DNA from: Metellina segmentata
Lineage: Eukaryota; Arthropoda; Arachnida; Araneae; Tetragnathidae
DNA: 64,000 bases
Assembly: GCA_947359465.1 (NCBI GenBank)
Contig: OX375872.1
Location: 9,370,137 to 9,434,136 of the forward strand
Reading direction: 5' to 3'
Of the stretch, positions 35,051 through 46,910 are shown one piece after another (within the stretch, counting starts at the first letter, position 1; every line of letters begins with the position of its first letter). Made by a program: the position numbers and the translations under genes. Under the pieces are notes generated by a model. That model saw nothing but the letters and a program-made list of their open reading frames with translations. It was not told where the DNA came from and made no database searches.

Positions 35051-36313
35051 CAGAGGCTGTTCGAATATTTTTTGAACGATTTTGATAAGCTGTAAAAAAA
35101 ATCGTATGCTACGAAATAATTTTATTTTCGCAGTAGTTAAATAGTTAAAATATAACTTATAGTCTGAAAACTCAGATTTTTGTCTACTTTCAAAAGGAGG
35201 CTTTTAAATAAGAAATGGATGGAAAGCTATGCTTCCGTTCTTTCCAAAGAGATTTATGCCTACTCAACTATTCAAAAATCCTCTAAACGTCATGGATTTT
35301 CGATATTTAAAAGTACTATAAGAAATATTATTAATGAGAATGGAAAGAAACGTATATAAGGGTGAAAATGCTTCCAAAACAATATCCGAATCCAATAAAA
35401 AAACTTATCCAAAACAGAAAAGAATTTATGAGAACATTTGTAAGGTAAGATCTCTAATTTTAAAAGAGAATCCGTCATGGTCAAAGGACAATTGAAAAGT
35501 CATGAAAATATTCGGTTTCAACTGTAAATAAAATAATTAACCTGTGATTTGAATCTTAAAAAAGTAAAAAAATTCAATGTTCATCGTTTATCTCTACAAC
35601 ATATTGCAGAACGCAGAACTCGCTGTAGAAATCTGTATGAGACTCATTTAATTGAACAAAGATGGAAGGAATGTTCTAACAATAGACTAAGCACGGGTAT
35701 ATTTAATTGATTGCGATAAAACAATCTTAAAACGGGCGTGTTTTTTTTCAAAGAATACAAAGAAACTTTCTCTAAAGGATTTATGACCGTTGCCGGTATT
35801 GAATATAATGGAAAATTAAAAGCAAAGATAGTAGAAAAATGTGAAAATCAACTCCATATACTATTAAGACCATATTTTACCCCAATATTCAAAAAAAAAT
35901 ACCATGTCTTTACTCACAGTGCCAATAATCTGTACAACTGCATCAGGAAAAAGCAAGCAGCCACACATCTAAATACACAATTCAATTCTTGGAAAAAATG
36001 GAAGAAACTGGTATCAAGTCAATAAATACCCTTTACTGACATTCCACGAACTTTTGTGCTTTTGAACTTTTAAAAGGAGCATTGTCGAAACGTCGACTGA
36101 AAATCATTCAAATACTGGAAAACTGTGGAAAAAGAATGGGACAAATATCTCTGTCGATACTACAAAAGTCATTATTAACATGGAAAGTAAGGTGTAGAAA
36201 GATAGTTAATAATAAGGGCTATCAAATAAAATATTTAAAATACAAAAATTTCATGTAAAAAATGGATCTTCAGTCCATTAAAATCGTTCGAAAAACAGTC
36301 CGAACAGCCTCTG
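35051..36313 (+). mobile_element. mariner-type element in a tandem repeat
   Basis: Inverted ends begin CAGAGGCTGTTCG at 35051 and, inward from 36313, CAGAGGCTGTTCGGACTG; both continue to GAACGATTTT. TA dinucleotides flank both ends (35049-35050, 36314-36315). The repeat unit TTTTTATACACCCT is interrupted at its TA, as neighbouring units show. Confidence 0.9.
35200..36210 (+). pseudogene. mariner transposase remnant
   Basis: Several frames together spell a decayed Tc1/mariner transposase. An N-terminal part near 35575-35670 reads KKFNVHRLSLQHIAERRTRC then LYETHLIEQRW; a middle part at 35738-36025 reads KETFSKGFMTVAGIEYNGKL; and a C-terminal part near 36080-36200 reads LWKKEWDKYLCRYYKSHY after frameshifts. 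The order and spacing match the mariner type I recall with a FSKGFM-VAG core. Stops and frameshifts are many, and the expected catalytic acidic motifs are not intact. It sits between the inverted ends of the element. Confidence 0.65.
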
Positions 36314-36315
36314 TA

Positions 36316-36975
36316 TACACCCTTCCCTTATAGTTCTGTAGCAAAAGATCGTTGTATAAAACATACAAAACAAAGAAAAATCTCTCGAGTAACTTTTCAC
36401 TTTAAGTGACCGAATGAATGTTTTTTTTATACACCCTCTTCTCACTGTTTTGTCTGTAGCAAAATGTCATCGTATAGAACAAATAAAACAAACTAAAACC
36501 CCTGAAGTAAATTATCTCTACGTTTACTTAAACGCTATTTTAAGTTCGATACAAATTAGACTACTAACCCCACGAGGGTTCCCTTACATCTTTTCCTTAC
36601 ACTTCTGCAGCAAAACCAAAATCCCTCGAGCAAATTTGCTATGAAGTTTATTAAACGCGTTTTATTACAGACCAAACATTTTTCAAATCGAGCGAATGTT
36701 TTTATACATCATCTCCTTACAATTCTCATAAAACAAAAGATCATCTCGTATAGAGCATATAAACAAACCCAAATTCTTCATTATCTTTAAGTTTACTTAA
36801 ACGCATTATAAGTTCGATACAAACTAAACATTTAACCAAACATTTATTTTTACAGTTCTCCTGTACCAAAAGATCGTCGTAAAGACAAAACGAAACAATC
36901 TCTCAAGTATTCATCCTTACGCTTACTAAAAGTCTTACGTTTACTTTAAAACTATTGCTTGTATTTAACCTCACA
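36316..36975 (+). repeat. tandem array, about 120-145-bp units
   Basis: The landmark GTAGCAAAAGATCG and its variants recur at about 36339, 36460, 36605, 36727 and 36861, each followed by an AAACAAACTAAAA-like stretch and a TACTTAAACGC-like end. About five diverged units. The mariner at 35051-36313 split the first one. Confidence 0.75.
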
Positions 36976-38600
36976 TGAGTGTTTTTCATACATCTGATTT
37001 GTACAATATCTTCCGAATCTTCTCCGACCTTTTTTAATCCGAAAAGTCACGATAATTGTTCAACGGTTCTTTTTTTTTTTCTTCTCAATCTCATTCTCTT
37101 ATTCTCTGCTTTGATTCTTTGGCTTTCGTTCCTTTTTCAATCTCGCTTTCAGTCCGAAGTTTATTTTCTGTTCCGCTGTCTGTCCTTTGTTCTATTCCGC
37201 GAATTGCTTTTTCTCTTTCCTTTTGACATATTAACCTTGATTTGAAAGGAATTTTGATTAAATGTTAGTCTAGTCCTTGTATTCTTTATTACTTATGTTT
37301 CTTTTATTCATATACTTTCGGATTTTGATTATATTTTATCTCTGAAAAGTGCAAATCAAGACATTAGGATTTTATTAGTTATGAAGCGAAATGGATTTTA
37401 CGAGTATTTTCTGAAACTAGGCTTTTTTCTCATACATGCTGAATATATCACTCTATTCCTGTATAAAATAACGAAATTTTTGAGTGCTGAAAATGGCAGT
37501 TGTCAGCAGTCAAACGCAAGTCAGCCTTAATATTACAGATGGAATTTATGATGCAGAAGAAATTTTTCTGTTGGGAAAGAAGCCATACTTCAGAAATAGC
37601 TTTTAAGAACATGCTCTAATATCAAAATATATATTTCACGAACGTACGCAAGCACAGAAATAAACATAGTACATAATGCAAATGGAAACCACGGATATAA
37701 GCAATATAGAATCAATCGTTACGGGATTCATTCTCCAATTTTGACACTTGCATTAAATGTGCTTCATTTGGGTTATGGAACTGTTGCTAACTACACGGGT
37801 AGAGTTGGTAGCTGTGACAAAATTCTTCAGCAGTCTGATGAAACAAAGCAATGAGAAATTGACAGACTAATCAGCTGCGCACAAAAAACAATCGAAGCGA
37901 AAATAGGTTGAGCGTCGAAAAAGGCCGAATCGCCTTTGATCAAAGGAATGGGATGAAATGGAAGTAGACTTTCACAATTTAATTGTGGTAACATGACGGA
38001 GGTGTGTTTTCATCATGCATTTCATTGGAAATAAGAACTAACATCAGTAAAAGTAAACGAAATGCTGTTGCATATTTTGGAAAAATTGGATTTCAATCAC
38101 AGCGGTATGAAATCCAATTATGTTGATATGGATGCAATATTCAGTATAAATGGATTAAATTAAGATATGAAATCTGAGAAACGACACTGCCATTGCTTAT
38201 AATGGTCAACAAGATTGAATTAGTTTTTCTATTTATTTAGAAATATAACAAAGATACTCCAACGAGCTGGAACAAAAAGCTCCCAAGAGCTGGTACTAGT
38301 TAACAAAACGAAAGTCCCCTATGGATCATACCACATGTGGGATCAAGAAAGTTCTCTATGGACCATACCTATCAGCAGGAACAAGATAATTATCTAAGGA
38401 CCATACCATGAGCGGGAATAAGGAAGTTGGAAGTCTCAACTGTCATGGTTTAAAATAACTAGTACAGAAAAATCCTGTTGCTCTGGTGTTAAAAATTGAA
38501 AGCCATTTTAAGAGATAATTGATCACAATGAAAACAAGTTATGAAACTTAAGATACTAGGTGCTGTTGTTTTGAATTATAGAAGTCGCCGAAGATTAAGC
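36976..38600. other. no gene seen
   Basis: Pyrimidine-rich stretch at about 37060-37240, then AT-rich DNA. No family recognised. Confidence 0.45.
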
Positions 38601-38639
38601 TTATGCGGTGTATCTTGGATGTCCTCTATGTTTAATTAT

Positions 38640-39400
38640 TTTCAAAACAAACTCATTTCTCTATTATTTTAATATATACACTTCATTTTTACATTTAATA
38701 AACCTTCTTTTTTGTTGTTTTTATTATGTAATTTTTTTCATTTTATCGGTTAATAAGGTATTTGAGTGTGTTTTACTCCCATGGGAGCATTTTTACTGTT
38801 GACTCTATATATAATATACCTCTTAATACTAAAACTACCGAGATTGTCAAGAAGGCAAAATATCGTCAGCTTCGTCTTTATAATTCATGGTTGCTTAAAC
38901 TCTGCGAAAAAAAATAACTCTTGAAAACACTCAAACAGAAGTTGGTAGTGCTAACACTGTTATTTAGTGTTGTTAAAGTGACGTTCAAACGTAACGAGAG
39001 TTTAAGTGATCATTAATTTGGACCTAATTTGGAGATTCTTGACTAACACAGCAGAAGACATATAGTACTCATTTCTTTGTATACACATGTTACATGCAGT
39101 CTACATAGCAAATTTAAAATAAACTCATTTCTCTGTTTTAAACTTCATTTAAAAGAAAATAGTTTTTAATTTCATCAGCTAATAATATATTTCAGTGTAT
39201 TCTACCCCGTGGGTACTTTTATCACTTTACATAAAACATACATCGTAGTAATAACTGCCGTGTTAGTCAAAAAGGCAAAATCTAAGTTTGGTCTTTGAGA
39301 TTAATGGGCTGCTTAAACTCTGATTATAAAAGCAAAGGTTGAAACTAGCTGCCATCCAAACAACAGTTGTAGTGCTCAGATTGTTATCTTGCGTTATTAA
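38640..39400 (+). repeat. diverged tandem duplication, about 475-bp period
   Basis: 38640-38975 and 39115-39400 share ACAAACTCATTTCTCT/ATAAACTCATTTCTCT, a TTCA-TTTTATCGGTTAAT-like block, AAAAAGGCAAAAT and GGTTGCTTAAACTCTG in the same order. Confidence 0.6.
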
Positions 39401-39512
39401 GTACACTTTTAGACTTTGTATATGCTTTTACACGCAGCGTTTAAGCAACCCTTGATTCTAAAGATTAAATTTGTAGATTCCACCTTATTGACATACGTCA
39501 GAAGATTCTTAA

Positions 39513-39647
39513 CCCTCCAAGTGGTTTCGACGAAAAAATCGTCCATCAAGATCTGACCAATTTTCTTTATGACAAGATATCTCGCCATCAAGATCTGGTC
39601 ACTTTTGATAATGACAGAACACCTCGTCGAGACAACCACAAGGAGGA
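39513..39647 (+). mobile_element. family B element, shortest complete copy
   Basis: The left end CCCTCCAAGTGGTTTCGACG follows TTAA at 39509-39512; the right end GAGACAACCACAAGGAGGA precedes TTAA at 39648-39651. The 135-bp body holds two to three repeat units (CATCAAGATCTGACC). It lies about 100 bp into the intron downstream of the DCX exon. Confidence 0.8.
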
Positions 39648-39747
39648 TTAAAAGATTCGATTCTTTGATTCCACAGACACATGTTGCGTGCACCAAGCCT
39701 ACAGTAAACAAGGCGGAAATCAAACTTAAAAAGTAAAACTTACAAAC

Positions 39748-40551
39748 CTCATCTCCCATCTGATTATATATCCTTTTCGCTTTCGGAAGCTTTATGGCTT
39801 GTCCCAAATCCTCGACAATCTCTTCAAAAGTCTGGGTCGTGCGCATATTGAGAAGCACCCTGCTAAACACAGTCGGGTTTTGGCTGTTGACGACCGTGAT
39901 GGTTTTCCCTTCGTTTTGGGTCGGTAAGGAACGACTTCGCAAGTTTTTCGGTGTCCTCACCCTCCAGACCTGATTCGGAAGAGGAGATATCGGTCTGTAC
40001 AGCTTTAGGTCTTCCTTCCGAATCGTGAGCGGAAGGTGCGCCCGGGACACCACGGCAGCCCGCATCCGATTCGACTGCCCGTACGCAAGCTCTTGGAAAG
40101 TTTTAGTCCCTGAGACAACATAAGAATACCCATCCAACAGGTCGTCGAGATCGCTGATTTTTCGCCCCGTAAGTGAGAAAATGTACCGCACCCCGTGAGG
40201 TATGTTCATGCGCTGAGTCAAATAATCACACAAGCTGTCCAAGGACATGAAATCCTTACCGGGCATGATAGACACCTTGGTGCCGCTGTAGAAAGGATCG
40301 CCGTTTTTGTAGAACGTGACCATTCGGGCCTTCGGGGGCACGATGGGCTTGGGCATCATCATGGGACGGGTGGTATCCCACCTGTGTTGAATGCGTCCCA
40401 CAGCTGCCATCCTGGGTCTTATCCTCCGGCCAGACTTCTGCCTAGCGACAACACTGATGGTGTTACCGCTTTTGCTAACTCGCCACCGACAGCGAAAGTG
40501 CCCTTCGATTGTACCTAGCTTGAGGTGGTCCGGCAGTTCTCTTGCCAGCAT
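39748..40551 (-). CDS. doublecortin-domain protein, first coding exon
   Basis: Doublecortin (DCX) domains bind microtubules and occur in DCX, DCLK, RP1, DCDC2 and DCX-EMAP proteins. Translation gives 268 residues before the splice site. Residues 76-158 form a DCX domain with the hallmark FYKNGDPFYSGTKVSI start, MNIPHGVRYIF, and GYSYVVSGTKTF end. Residues 159-214 are a basic linker. Residues 216-268 are the first half of a second DCX domain (TITVVN, TFEEIVEDLGQAIKL). The exon stops at donor GAG-GTTTGT (phase 0); a second donor, GTAAGT four bases on, would include a valine. The start ATG at 40551 follows an in-frame TGA (40561-40563) and has A at -3; an internal ATG at residue 48 is an alternative. 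The codons are far GC-richer than the surroundings. The subfamily cannot be fixed without the downstream exons. Confidence 0.9.
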
Positions 40552-40559
40552 GTTCGACG

Positions 40560-41280
40560 GTCAAGTGGCACTTCCAACACATGGTTCGAGACGACTCGCC
40601 ACAAAACAGGTGTTTTAATCCATAAACGGACCAATCGCTGTCGATGCGGAGTGGGGTCAATGAATCGTTCCCGGAAGATGACGTAGGGACATAAAAAAGG
40701 ATCCTTGACCACAGCTTTGCAGAGAGCGGTGCTTCCTATTCCCATTAATTCTCGGGGAGAATGTCCCAGGAGACGCCGTTACCCACGTGCGCAGCTGACC
40801 ACAGAACTGACCACTCGCAAAACTATCAGTTGCTTCCAGAAATCTATCCGAGATGGAGCATGTGACTGGAGGAAATCGGTCTTTTATTGGTTGCGGTCAA
40901 ATACTATCCTAGAGTATTGTTTGGGCCGTTGACATGGAAACCATTAAAGCTATCGGATCGATCCTAATCATTGGGGATATTTACGAATGCCGCGATACAA
41001 GCTGCTACATTAGGGACTTTGATTTGGAGTGTAACTCCGGGGCGTCAAGAACGGAGGGGTGGATTTAATTCTTGTCTGGTATTCTACGAAAAAGAAGCGC
41101 ATCACATTGGGCGTGGTTCGCCTCTATGCATTGCTACTCGCTTGGGCGTGGTTAACGTTCCCTATGTCCATTCGCGCCGATCGACTATTTGAGATATTGG
41201 ATGCCGACCGTTCCACACAACGCATTTCGAGACACCTTTTGACACCCACTTGATCTTTTCACACCCCAACGGACACGCAA
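40560..41280 (-). promoter_or_regulatory. candidate 5' UTR/promoter of the DCX gene
   Basis: GC-richer region just upstream of the start codon on the minus strand. Two copies of AACCACGCCC (minus; near 41103-41116 and 41140-41152) resemble GC/KLF-type boxes. No TATA box at a convincing distance was identified. Open frames on both strands are probably incidental. Confidence 0.35.
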
Positions 41281-41516
41281 TCTAACTTCGCATATCTATA
41301 TCAATACAACAATAAAGTCTGGAAATATATGCATATAAAGAACGAAGAGATACAAGTAATTAAAGAAATTAACGGTACGGTTTAATGTTCATTTAAATAA
41401 ACTAAGGAGGTACTGGTAAATATTCAATTATGACAAAGGACTTTTAGATCTAGAAATTTTACGATCCATTAGATTGCCACTGTACCTACCGAAAGTAGGG
41501 GGTTTTACTATTTTAA

Positions 41517-41719
41517 CCCACAGAGGGGAGTTCACACATGCGTCTCCCCAGTTTGATTTCTAATAAGTTTAGACCTTCTTGGCCAATAAAATGGCTTCTA
41601 GGATTCTTTCAGCCAGTATAGATGAGGTTATTTAGTCTTTAAATGAGTATGATGGTGCATAATAAAAGCAATACTACACTACTTGGAAATTTTGTGACTC
41701 TCGGAGAGCTAAAAGGTTT
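41517..41719 (-). mobile_element. family A element, internally reduced
   Basis: TTAA at 41513-41516 and 41720-41723 flank ends CCCACAGAGGGGAG and, inverted, AAACCTTTTAGCTCTCC. The minisatellite is reduced to about one unit (TTCTAGGATTCTTTCAG) while both unique ends remain (203 bp). Confidence 0.75.
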
Positions 41720-41759
41720 TTAATTTGAGGGTAAAAGCAACCTAGAGAAACAATCTTAA

Positions 41760-41991
41760 CCCTCCAAAAGCTTTCGACGAAATATCTCATCCATCCAGAT
41801 GTAATCAATTTTGAATATAACGAGATGTCATTTTATCAAAATATTGAATATTTTTTTGCTGACGAGTACAGTATGTAGTCAGTTTTCTTCTAATGGCGAG
41901 GTATCTCGCCCATCAAGATCTGTTAGGGTTTGCTAATGACGAGATACCTCATCGAGACAAAATTGTTCTGTTGAGACACCCACCAGGAGGG
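41760..41991 (+). mobile_element. family B element, complete
   Basis: Ends CCCTCCAAAAGCTTTCGACG and, inverted, CCCTCCTGGTGGGTGTCTC lie next to TTAA at 41756-41759 and 41992-41995. About four units (TAATGGCGAGGTATCTCG). It lies only 36 bp from the neighbouring family A copy. Confidence 0.8.
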
Positions 41992-41995
41992 TTAA

Positions 41996-43736
41996 ATCAT
42001 GCACAGCGAAACAATATCAAGGTCTTTTTGCCTGTCAATGCATAATGGACCGTGAACCCGTTTGAATAGACGTTGTCCCAGAATGCGCCTAAACCAAGAT
42101 TTTTGCTCCCAATTCATCATAAACTTAATTTTACTATTGTAGCCTAGTTTGGTTAGAACCAGAGAAGTTCTATTCGAAATTGGTAAGTCTTTTCCGAAAC
42201 TCAATAGGTCTAATGGCTTCCTGGAGGTTCGGAAACCTGGTCACTCCTGAAGAAACGGTCCGTCATTCAAGGATGATTGATTGGTTGTTTTCGAGTTTTA
42301 TGACGCAAAGGCCCTATTTGGCAAATCTGCGCCAAACACAAGATAGGCAACACAATGTAGGAGGAAAAAAGTAACAGCAGAAGTGTAGGCGAGGGCAAAA
42401 ATGAAAGGGATGAAGATCACGCGGGTACCTCGAGATAGTGATGCTTGTACACACCTAAAGAAGATCTTTAGGAAGATTTAGAGAACACCCTGCCCCTGAA
42501 GCCCGTCATACAAAGATTGAATTCAAACAAAAGCTTCTGTCCCAAACAAGTACCTCATGTATAGACTAACACTAGATAGAAGGCAGATGACTTTGAAGAA
42601 ATACATTTGTACAAAGGCTTGCCATGAGAAAGGGCTGTCATATGCACAATCATCTACGTGACCGCCATAAGCGGAAATTTGTTTTCCAACTCGTAATCAA
42701 TGCTCCCACTTCCGTGGCCACATATGGGCCTTGCGTCATAAACCCCTACCAACCAACTATCACTTCCGATACCGAACGATAAAGTCGAACCCAGAAACCA
42801 TGCTAAAGACGTCGGTTGTGAGAACACGCATATTGCTTACGTTTAAACTGCCCTCAGTAAAACTCAAAAATACGGTACCATACCCTCGTCAAATCGGACG
42901 CTACAACTTTCGCGTCTATTTGAGTAGGACTTTGACGGGTTACGTTTTCCATAATTATCACCATTTGAAGTGGAAATTAATCGTCAATTGACGATGGTAC
43001 CATGTTATTCAGTTTAACCATGCCATTTAATCTAAAATTTCTTTCAAAACCATGTGATTTATATGCCACTTTTCAGGCGTTTTCAGGTATCAGATACTAT
43101 TTATGTAGCATTTCAACAATCATTAACCCTAAACATCAAGCATAGAAGTGAGTCAATTTTCCATTACTTTTGATGTTGTTTTTAGGTACTCGAGGGTGAG
43201 TTAATTCCTGCAATGCATTTGTATTTGCTTATTTATTAGCAGTATTGTCGTTTTACGTGCATCACTAGGCGATGTATATGTTCCCACCTTTGTAGCTAGG
43301 TAAGTCAGTTCCACTGTCACTGCCATGACGTCAATCATGGTCTTACCGCTTTCAGTTTACTTGAAGTGGCCATTTTCTATGTCAATCAAGTAATTAAGAA
43401 AACAGAAGACAAACTCAAATTATAAGTTAAATAAAAGTAATAAAAGTTAATTTAATAAAAGTAAAAACTATATTGACCAAGCTCAGTGTCCTACACACAA
43501 AACCTCCTCTGGACATTACGGATTCTCTCGCCTTCTTCCAAAATGTTCTTCGGCAACTCTTCAAGCGGTCGTACAAAAACCACCTTCTTGAGTTCTTTAA
43601 AAGTTCCTTTCAAATAAAATGTCACACCAACCTATCACCTTATTTAAATAATAGACTCGTCCAAAACTACGTAACTCAACTGCCTTCTCGCGGGAGCCGT
43701 GTAGCACGGCACTGAAACAGTGATTTGCCACATCAC
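41996..43736. other. no supported gene
   Basis: Open frames at 42180-42374, 42731-42991 and 43473-43715 (plus) are short and unrecognised. Composition is mixed. Confidence 0.4.
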
Positions 43737-43985
43737 AAGACCGGTTAGAAGAGTAACGGATAAGAAATTAGAGGGTTGTGAGTTCGAATCCAACCAAAAG
43801 ACCTGGAGCATGATAAACCTGTCATGACGTCAAATGTCCTCACGTTAGCGTGGTGTGGAAGTTTGGAGTGTGAGGTTCCAACTCAAAATTACGTAGTGTT
43901 TCCTCTGATTTGATCCCGGACCGTCGCCAATAGCGTTGTTGTGTTGCTCCAGTGTGACGTTGATTATAATATCTACATACCTGCC
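43737..43985 (+). mobile_element. SINE, plus strand
   Basis: The tRNA-like head is well kept (AGACCGGTTAGAAGAGTAAC, GTGAGTTCGAATCCAACC), then the central block with an internal deletion, and a tail near ATATCTACATACCTGCC. Confidence 0.8.
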
Positions 43986-44700
43986 GCAACAAAGTGTATA
44001 GTGAGACTATGTTAAAACAACAGTCGACCTTGGGTCAGTCGATTTTTTAATAGGGGTGGAAGATCGTTATCAGAAGGGTTGCCGTCCCAAAAACATGACT
44101 GGGGATCTCTGAATGGATTTGACGTACTAACTCGTTATCACTGTTATGGCTTTCAACTTCGATGTAATTTTTGGAATGACTTTGTTTATGTTCAAACATG
44201 TCACCTAATTAAAAGAATGGACTTTTTCGTGACTCAAATGCTTTTTCGAGAGAGCCAGACAATGCGAATGGATTGAAAAGGTAAAAAATGATTGCATGAA
44301 GAAATCGGACAATGGTTCACAATCACTACACCAGCTGACGCTAACGGCGAATTACGGTGTACGTAATATGTTTTGGTTACCTTGATGAGTGCTTATAGCT
44401 GATGAACTAACCAATTATTCATTAAGCACGAACCAAGACTTGAAAGAAACGACAATACGAGCGTGACTTCTCGGCCGAAAACCTTTTTTAGGAGTATGGA
44501 GACTTGAAAAATCAAATGTTTTATTGAAATAAAGCTTAGCTCATTGAGATAATTATTGACTTACCATGTACAAACATTGTAAAACTCACTTTTCTATTTG
44601 ACGTATTTCAGTGATACCGCTAAATTATTGACCCTTGACGAAACTGTGTGATGAAGTTTTCATCTTTTTAATAACCACGAAAGCCTGTTAGAAAACTGGA
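43986..44700. other. no gene seen
   Basis: No family recognised. Confidence 0.4.
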
Positions 44701-45660
44701 TCTGGTATGCGACAAACTATTCGACGTTGCGTGCTAATATTACATTAAAAGTACCAAACTGTTGTGCGGCAACAGGTTTGAGAGTCATGTGCCATTGGTT
44801 ATTTTCGATGCTAAGTTCTACATCTCAAGTAGACTAATTTAATTCAGGCATTCAACAACTTGGAAAGAAAATACAGTAACCACCGATACGTTTCTTAGCA
44901 ATCCATCATAGCACGCTAATATTACAGTAAAAAGTACCAAACTGTAGAGTAGCAACAGATTTGGGATGATACGTATGTGCCATCGGTTGCTTTAAATCCT
45001 AAGTGCTGCATTACATTCAATTCTGGTACCAAACAAATTAATAGGAAAATATAGTATCCACGCAATGTAACGAGCTTCTTAAGAATTCATCTTTACACGC
45101 TAATATTTCATTAAAAGTATCAAACTGGAAACCTGCAAGAAGAGGTTTAGAGGTAACATCTGCAGTTGGTTGCTTTGAATCTTAAGTGCTATGTAGGCAT
45201 ATTCAGTTCAGGTACCAAACAAATTAATAGGAAAATATAGTATCCACGCAATGTAACGAGCTTCTTAAGAATTCATCTTTACACGCTAATATTTTATTAA
45301 AAGTATCAAACTGCAAACCTGCAAGAAGAGGTTTAGAGGTAACATCTGCAGTTGGTTGCTTTGAATCTTAAGTGCTATGTAGGCATATTCAGTTCAGGTA
45401 CCAAACAAATTAATAGGAAAATATAGTATCCACGCAATGTAACGAGCTTCTTCGGAATGTGTCATTGTGCATTAATATTACATTAAAAGTATCAGACAGT
45501 GATGCGACAACAGGTTTGGGATGAAACGTGCTATTGGTTATTTTCATTCCCAAGTGCTACATTACGCGTAGAGACATTTAATTAATTTTCAGGCTAATTC
45601 ACCCCTAGCAACTTGAAAAGAAAATAGAGTAACCGCTCAATATATCGCGCTTTTTAAAGG
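44701..45660 (+). repeat. satellite array, about 185-bp monomers
   Basis: GCTAATATT (or ATTAATATT) recurs at 44733, 44915, 45099, 45285 and 45470, i.e. every 182-186 bp, followed by an AAAAGTA-CAAACTG phrase. The monomers beginning near 45060 and 45246 are almost identical (a few differences), so they arose by a recent duplication, while the outer ones are diverged. Confidence 0.85.
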
Positions 45661-46148
45661 TTAAGAAACACCGAGATATAACAGGGGGAGCATGTAGCAG
45701 TGGTCGATAAAAAATTTGCTTATTTTCATTTTTTAAGTGCAAATTATACATTAGATTACGCGTGTTTTAATTAAAATTTTAAAAATCTACGATTTTCTGA
45801 AGAACTTTTTGTTTTGAAACTAAATGGGCAGTGGAATATTTTTGAAAACAAATTCCTTTCACTTTTGAAACACCAAAATCTTTTATACCAATTCAGTTTT
45901 ACTTATAAAACTACTTCGAAACAAGTCCCACTGCAAAAGAAATAAATTTCCTTCGCAGCTCGTAAAAAGAAAATTCGTAGTGGAACAAGTGAGAAAGGTC
46001 GACATATCAATTCGAAACGGGATAGATCGAGGCGCAAAAAACGAAATGTTCTTATACCAAAAAAGCTTTTTCTTAGTTTCGCAGCTTCACATTAAAGTAG
46101 TTATAAATGCTCAGTTTAAATCTAGGACACCAATTCCAAATTAAAGTT

Positions 46149-46330
46149 TCACGTTGGGTTGGCGTGGAAGTTTGGAGAGTGGGGGTGCCAGCTCAGGTGT
46201 TGCTTCGTCATCTGACCGTGGTTCAAAATTACGAGGTGTTGTCCTCGGATCTTTCCCTTAAGGGACTGATCCCGGACCGTCGTCAATAGCCCTTTGTGTT
46301 GCTCTAGTACGACGTAAACAAAAAATTACC
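46149..46330 (+). mobile_element. SINE, 5'-truncated, with target duplication
   Basis: Starts inside the body (TCACGTTGGGTTGGCG) and ends with the young-type tail AAAAAATTACC. Perfect 11-bp duplication AAATTAAAGTT at 46138-46148 and 46331-46341. Truncation plus duplication is the mark of LINE-driven copying. Confidence 0.9.
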
Positions 46331-46352
46331 AAATTAAAGTTATTCCATCATA

Positions 46353-46580
46353 TAGGTAGGTAGCTGAATGTACGTCGAACTGAAACAGCACAACGTGCTA
46401 TTGGCAACTATCTGGGATCAATCCGGAAGATCCAAGAACACCACGCAATTGTGAACCATGGTCAGAGGACGAGGTCAACTCAATTGTCCACCACACCAAC
46501 GTGAGGTGCACCAACCCCCTTTGTACACGACGGTCTTCGGAAATACGGTTGATAATCCGTCACTCTTCGAACCTTTCTAC
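46353..46580 (-). mobile_element. SINE, minus strand, older copy
   Basis: Tail type ATAGGTAGGTAGCTGAATG, then CTATTGGCAACTATCTGGGA. The central block is partly deleted and the head is decayed. Confidence 0.7.
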
Positions 46581-46682
46581 TTTCATCGCGGGTTTCTATC
46601 GAAGCGATTAACAATCCTCAATTGGATCCATTCGAGCCACGGTAGCTCAATTGGAGAAATAAAGGATAATTAACCGGAGGGT

Positions 46683-46910
46683 CACGAGGGGAGTTAAATC
46701 TGTCGTGGCCTCAAATATCCTCATGATGGTGTGATGTGGAAGTTTAGAGGGTGTTTTTCTCATCATCTGACCATGCTTCGAAGCTACGAGTCGTTGTTCT
46801 TGGATCTTTCCCTTCGTTCGAGTTGATTGGACGGATCTTGGACTGTCGCCAATAGCCCTTTGTGTTGCTCCAGTGCAACGTTAATTATCTACCAACTTAT
46901 CTACACAATT
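46683..46910 (+). mobile_element. SINE, plus strand, head lost
   Basis: AAATCTGTCGTGGCCTCAAA, then a GTGTGATGTGGAAGTTTAGA block, to GTTAATTATCTACCAACTT. With 46353-46580 it forms an inverted pair of SINEs. Confidence 0.7.

Noticed and set aside
39409..39747. Extension of the DCX open frame past the splice donor
   Set aside because: The reading runs through a family B transposon and loses the DCX pattern after the donor; it is intron.
42180..42991. Open frames in the region after the family B element at 41760
   Set aside because: They are short, unrecognised, and occur on both strands without splice context.
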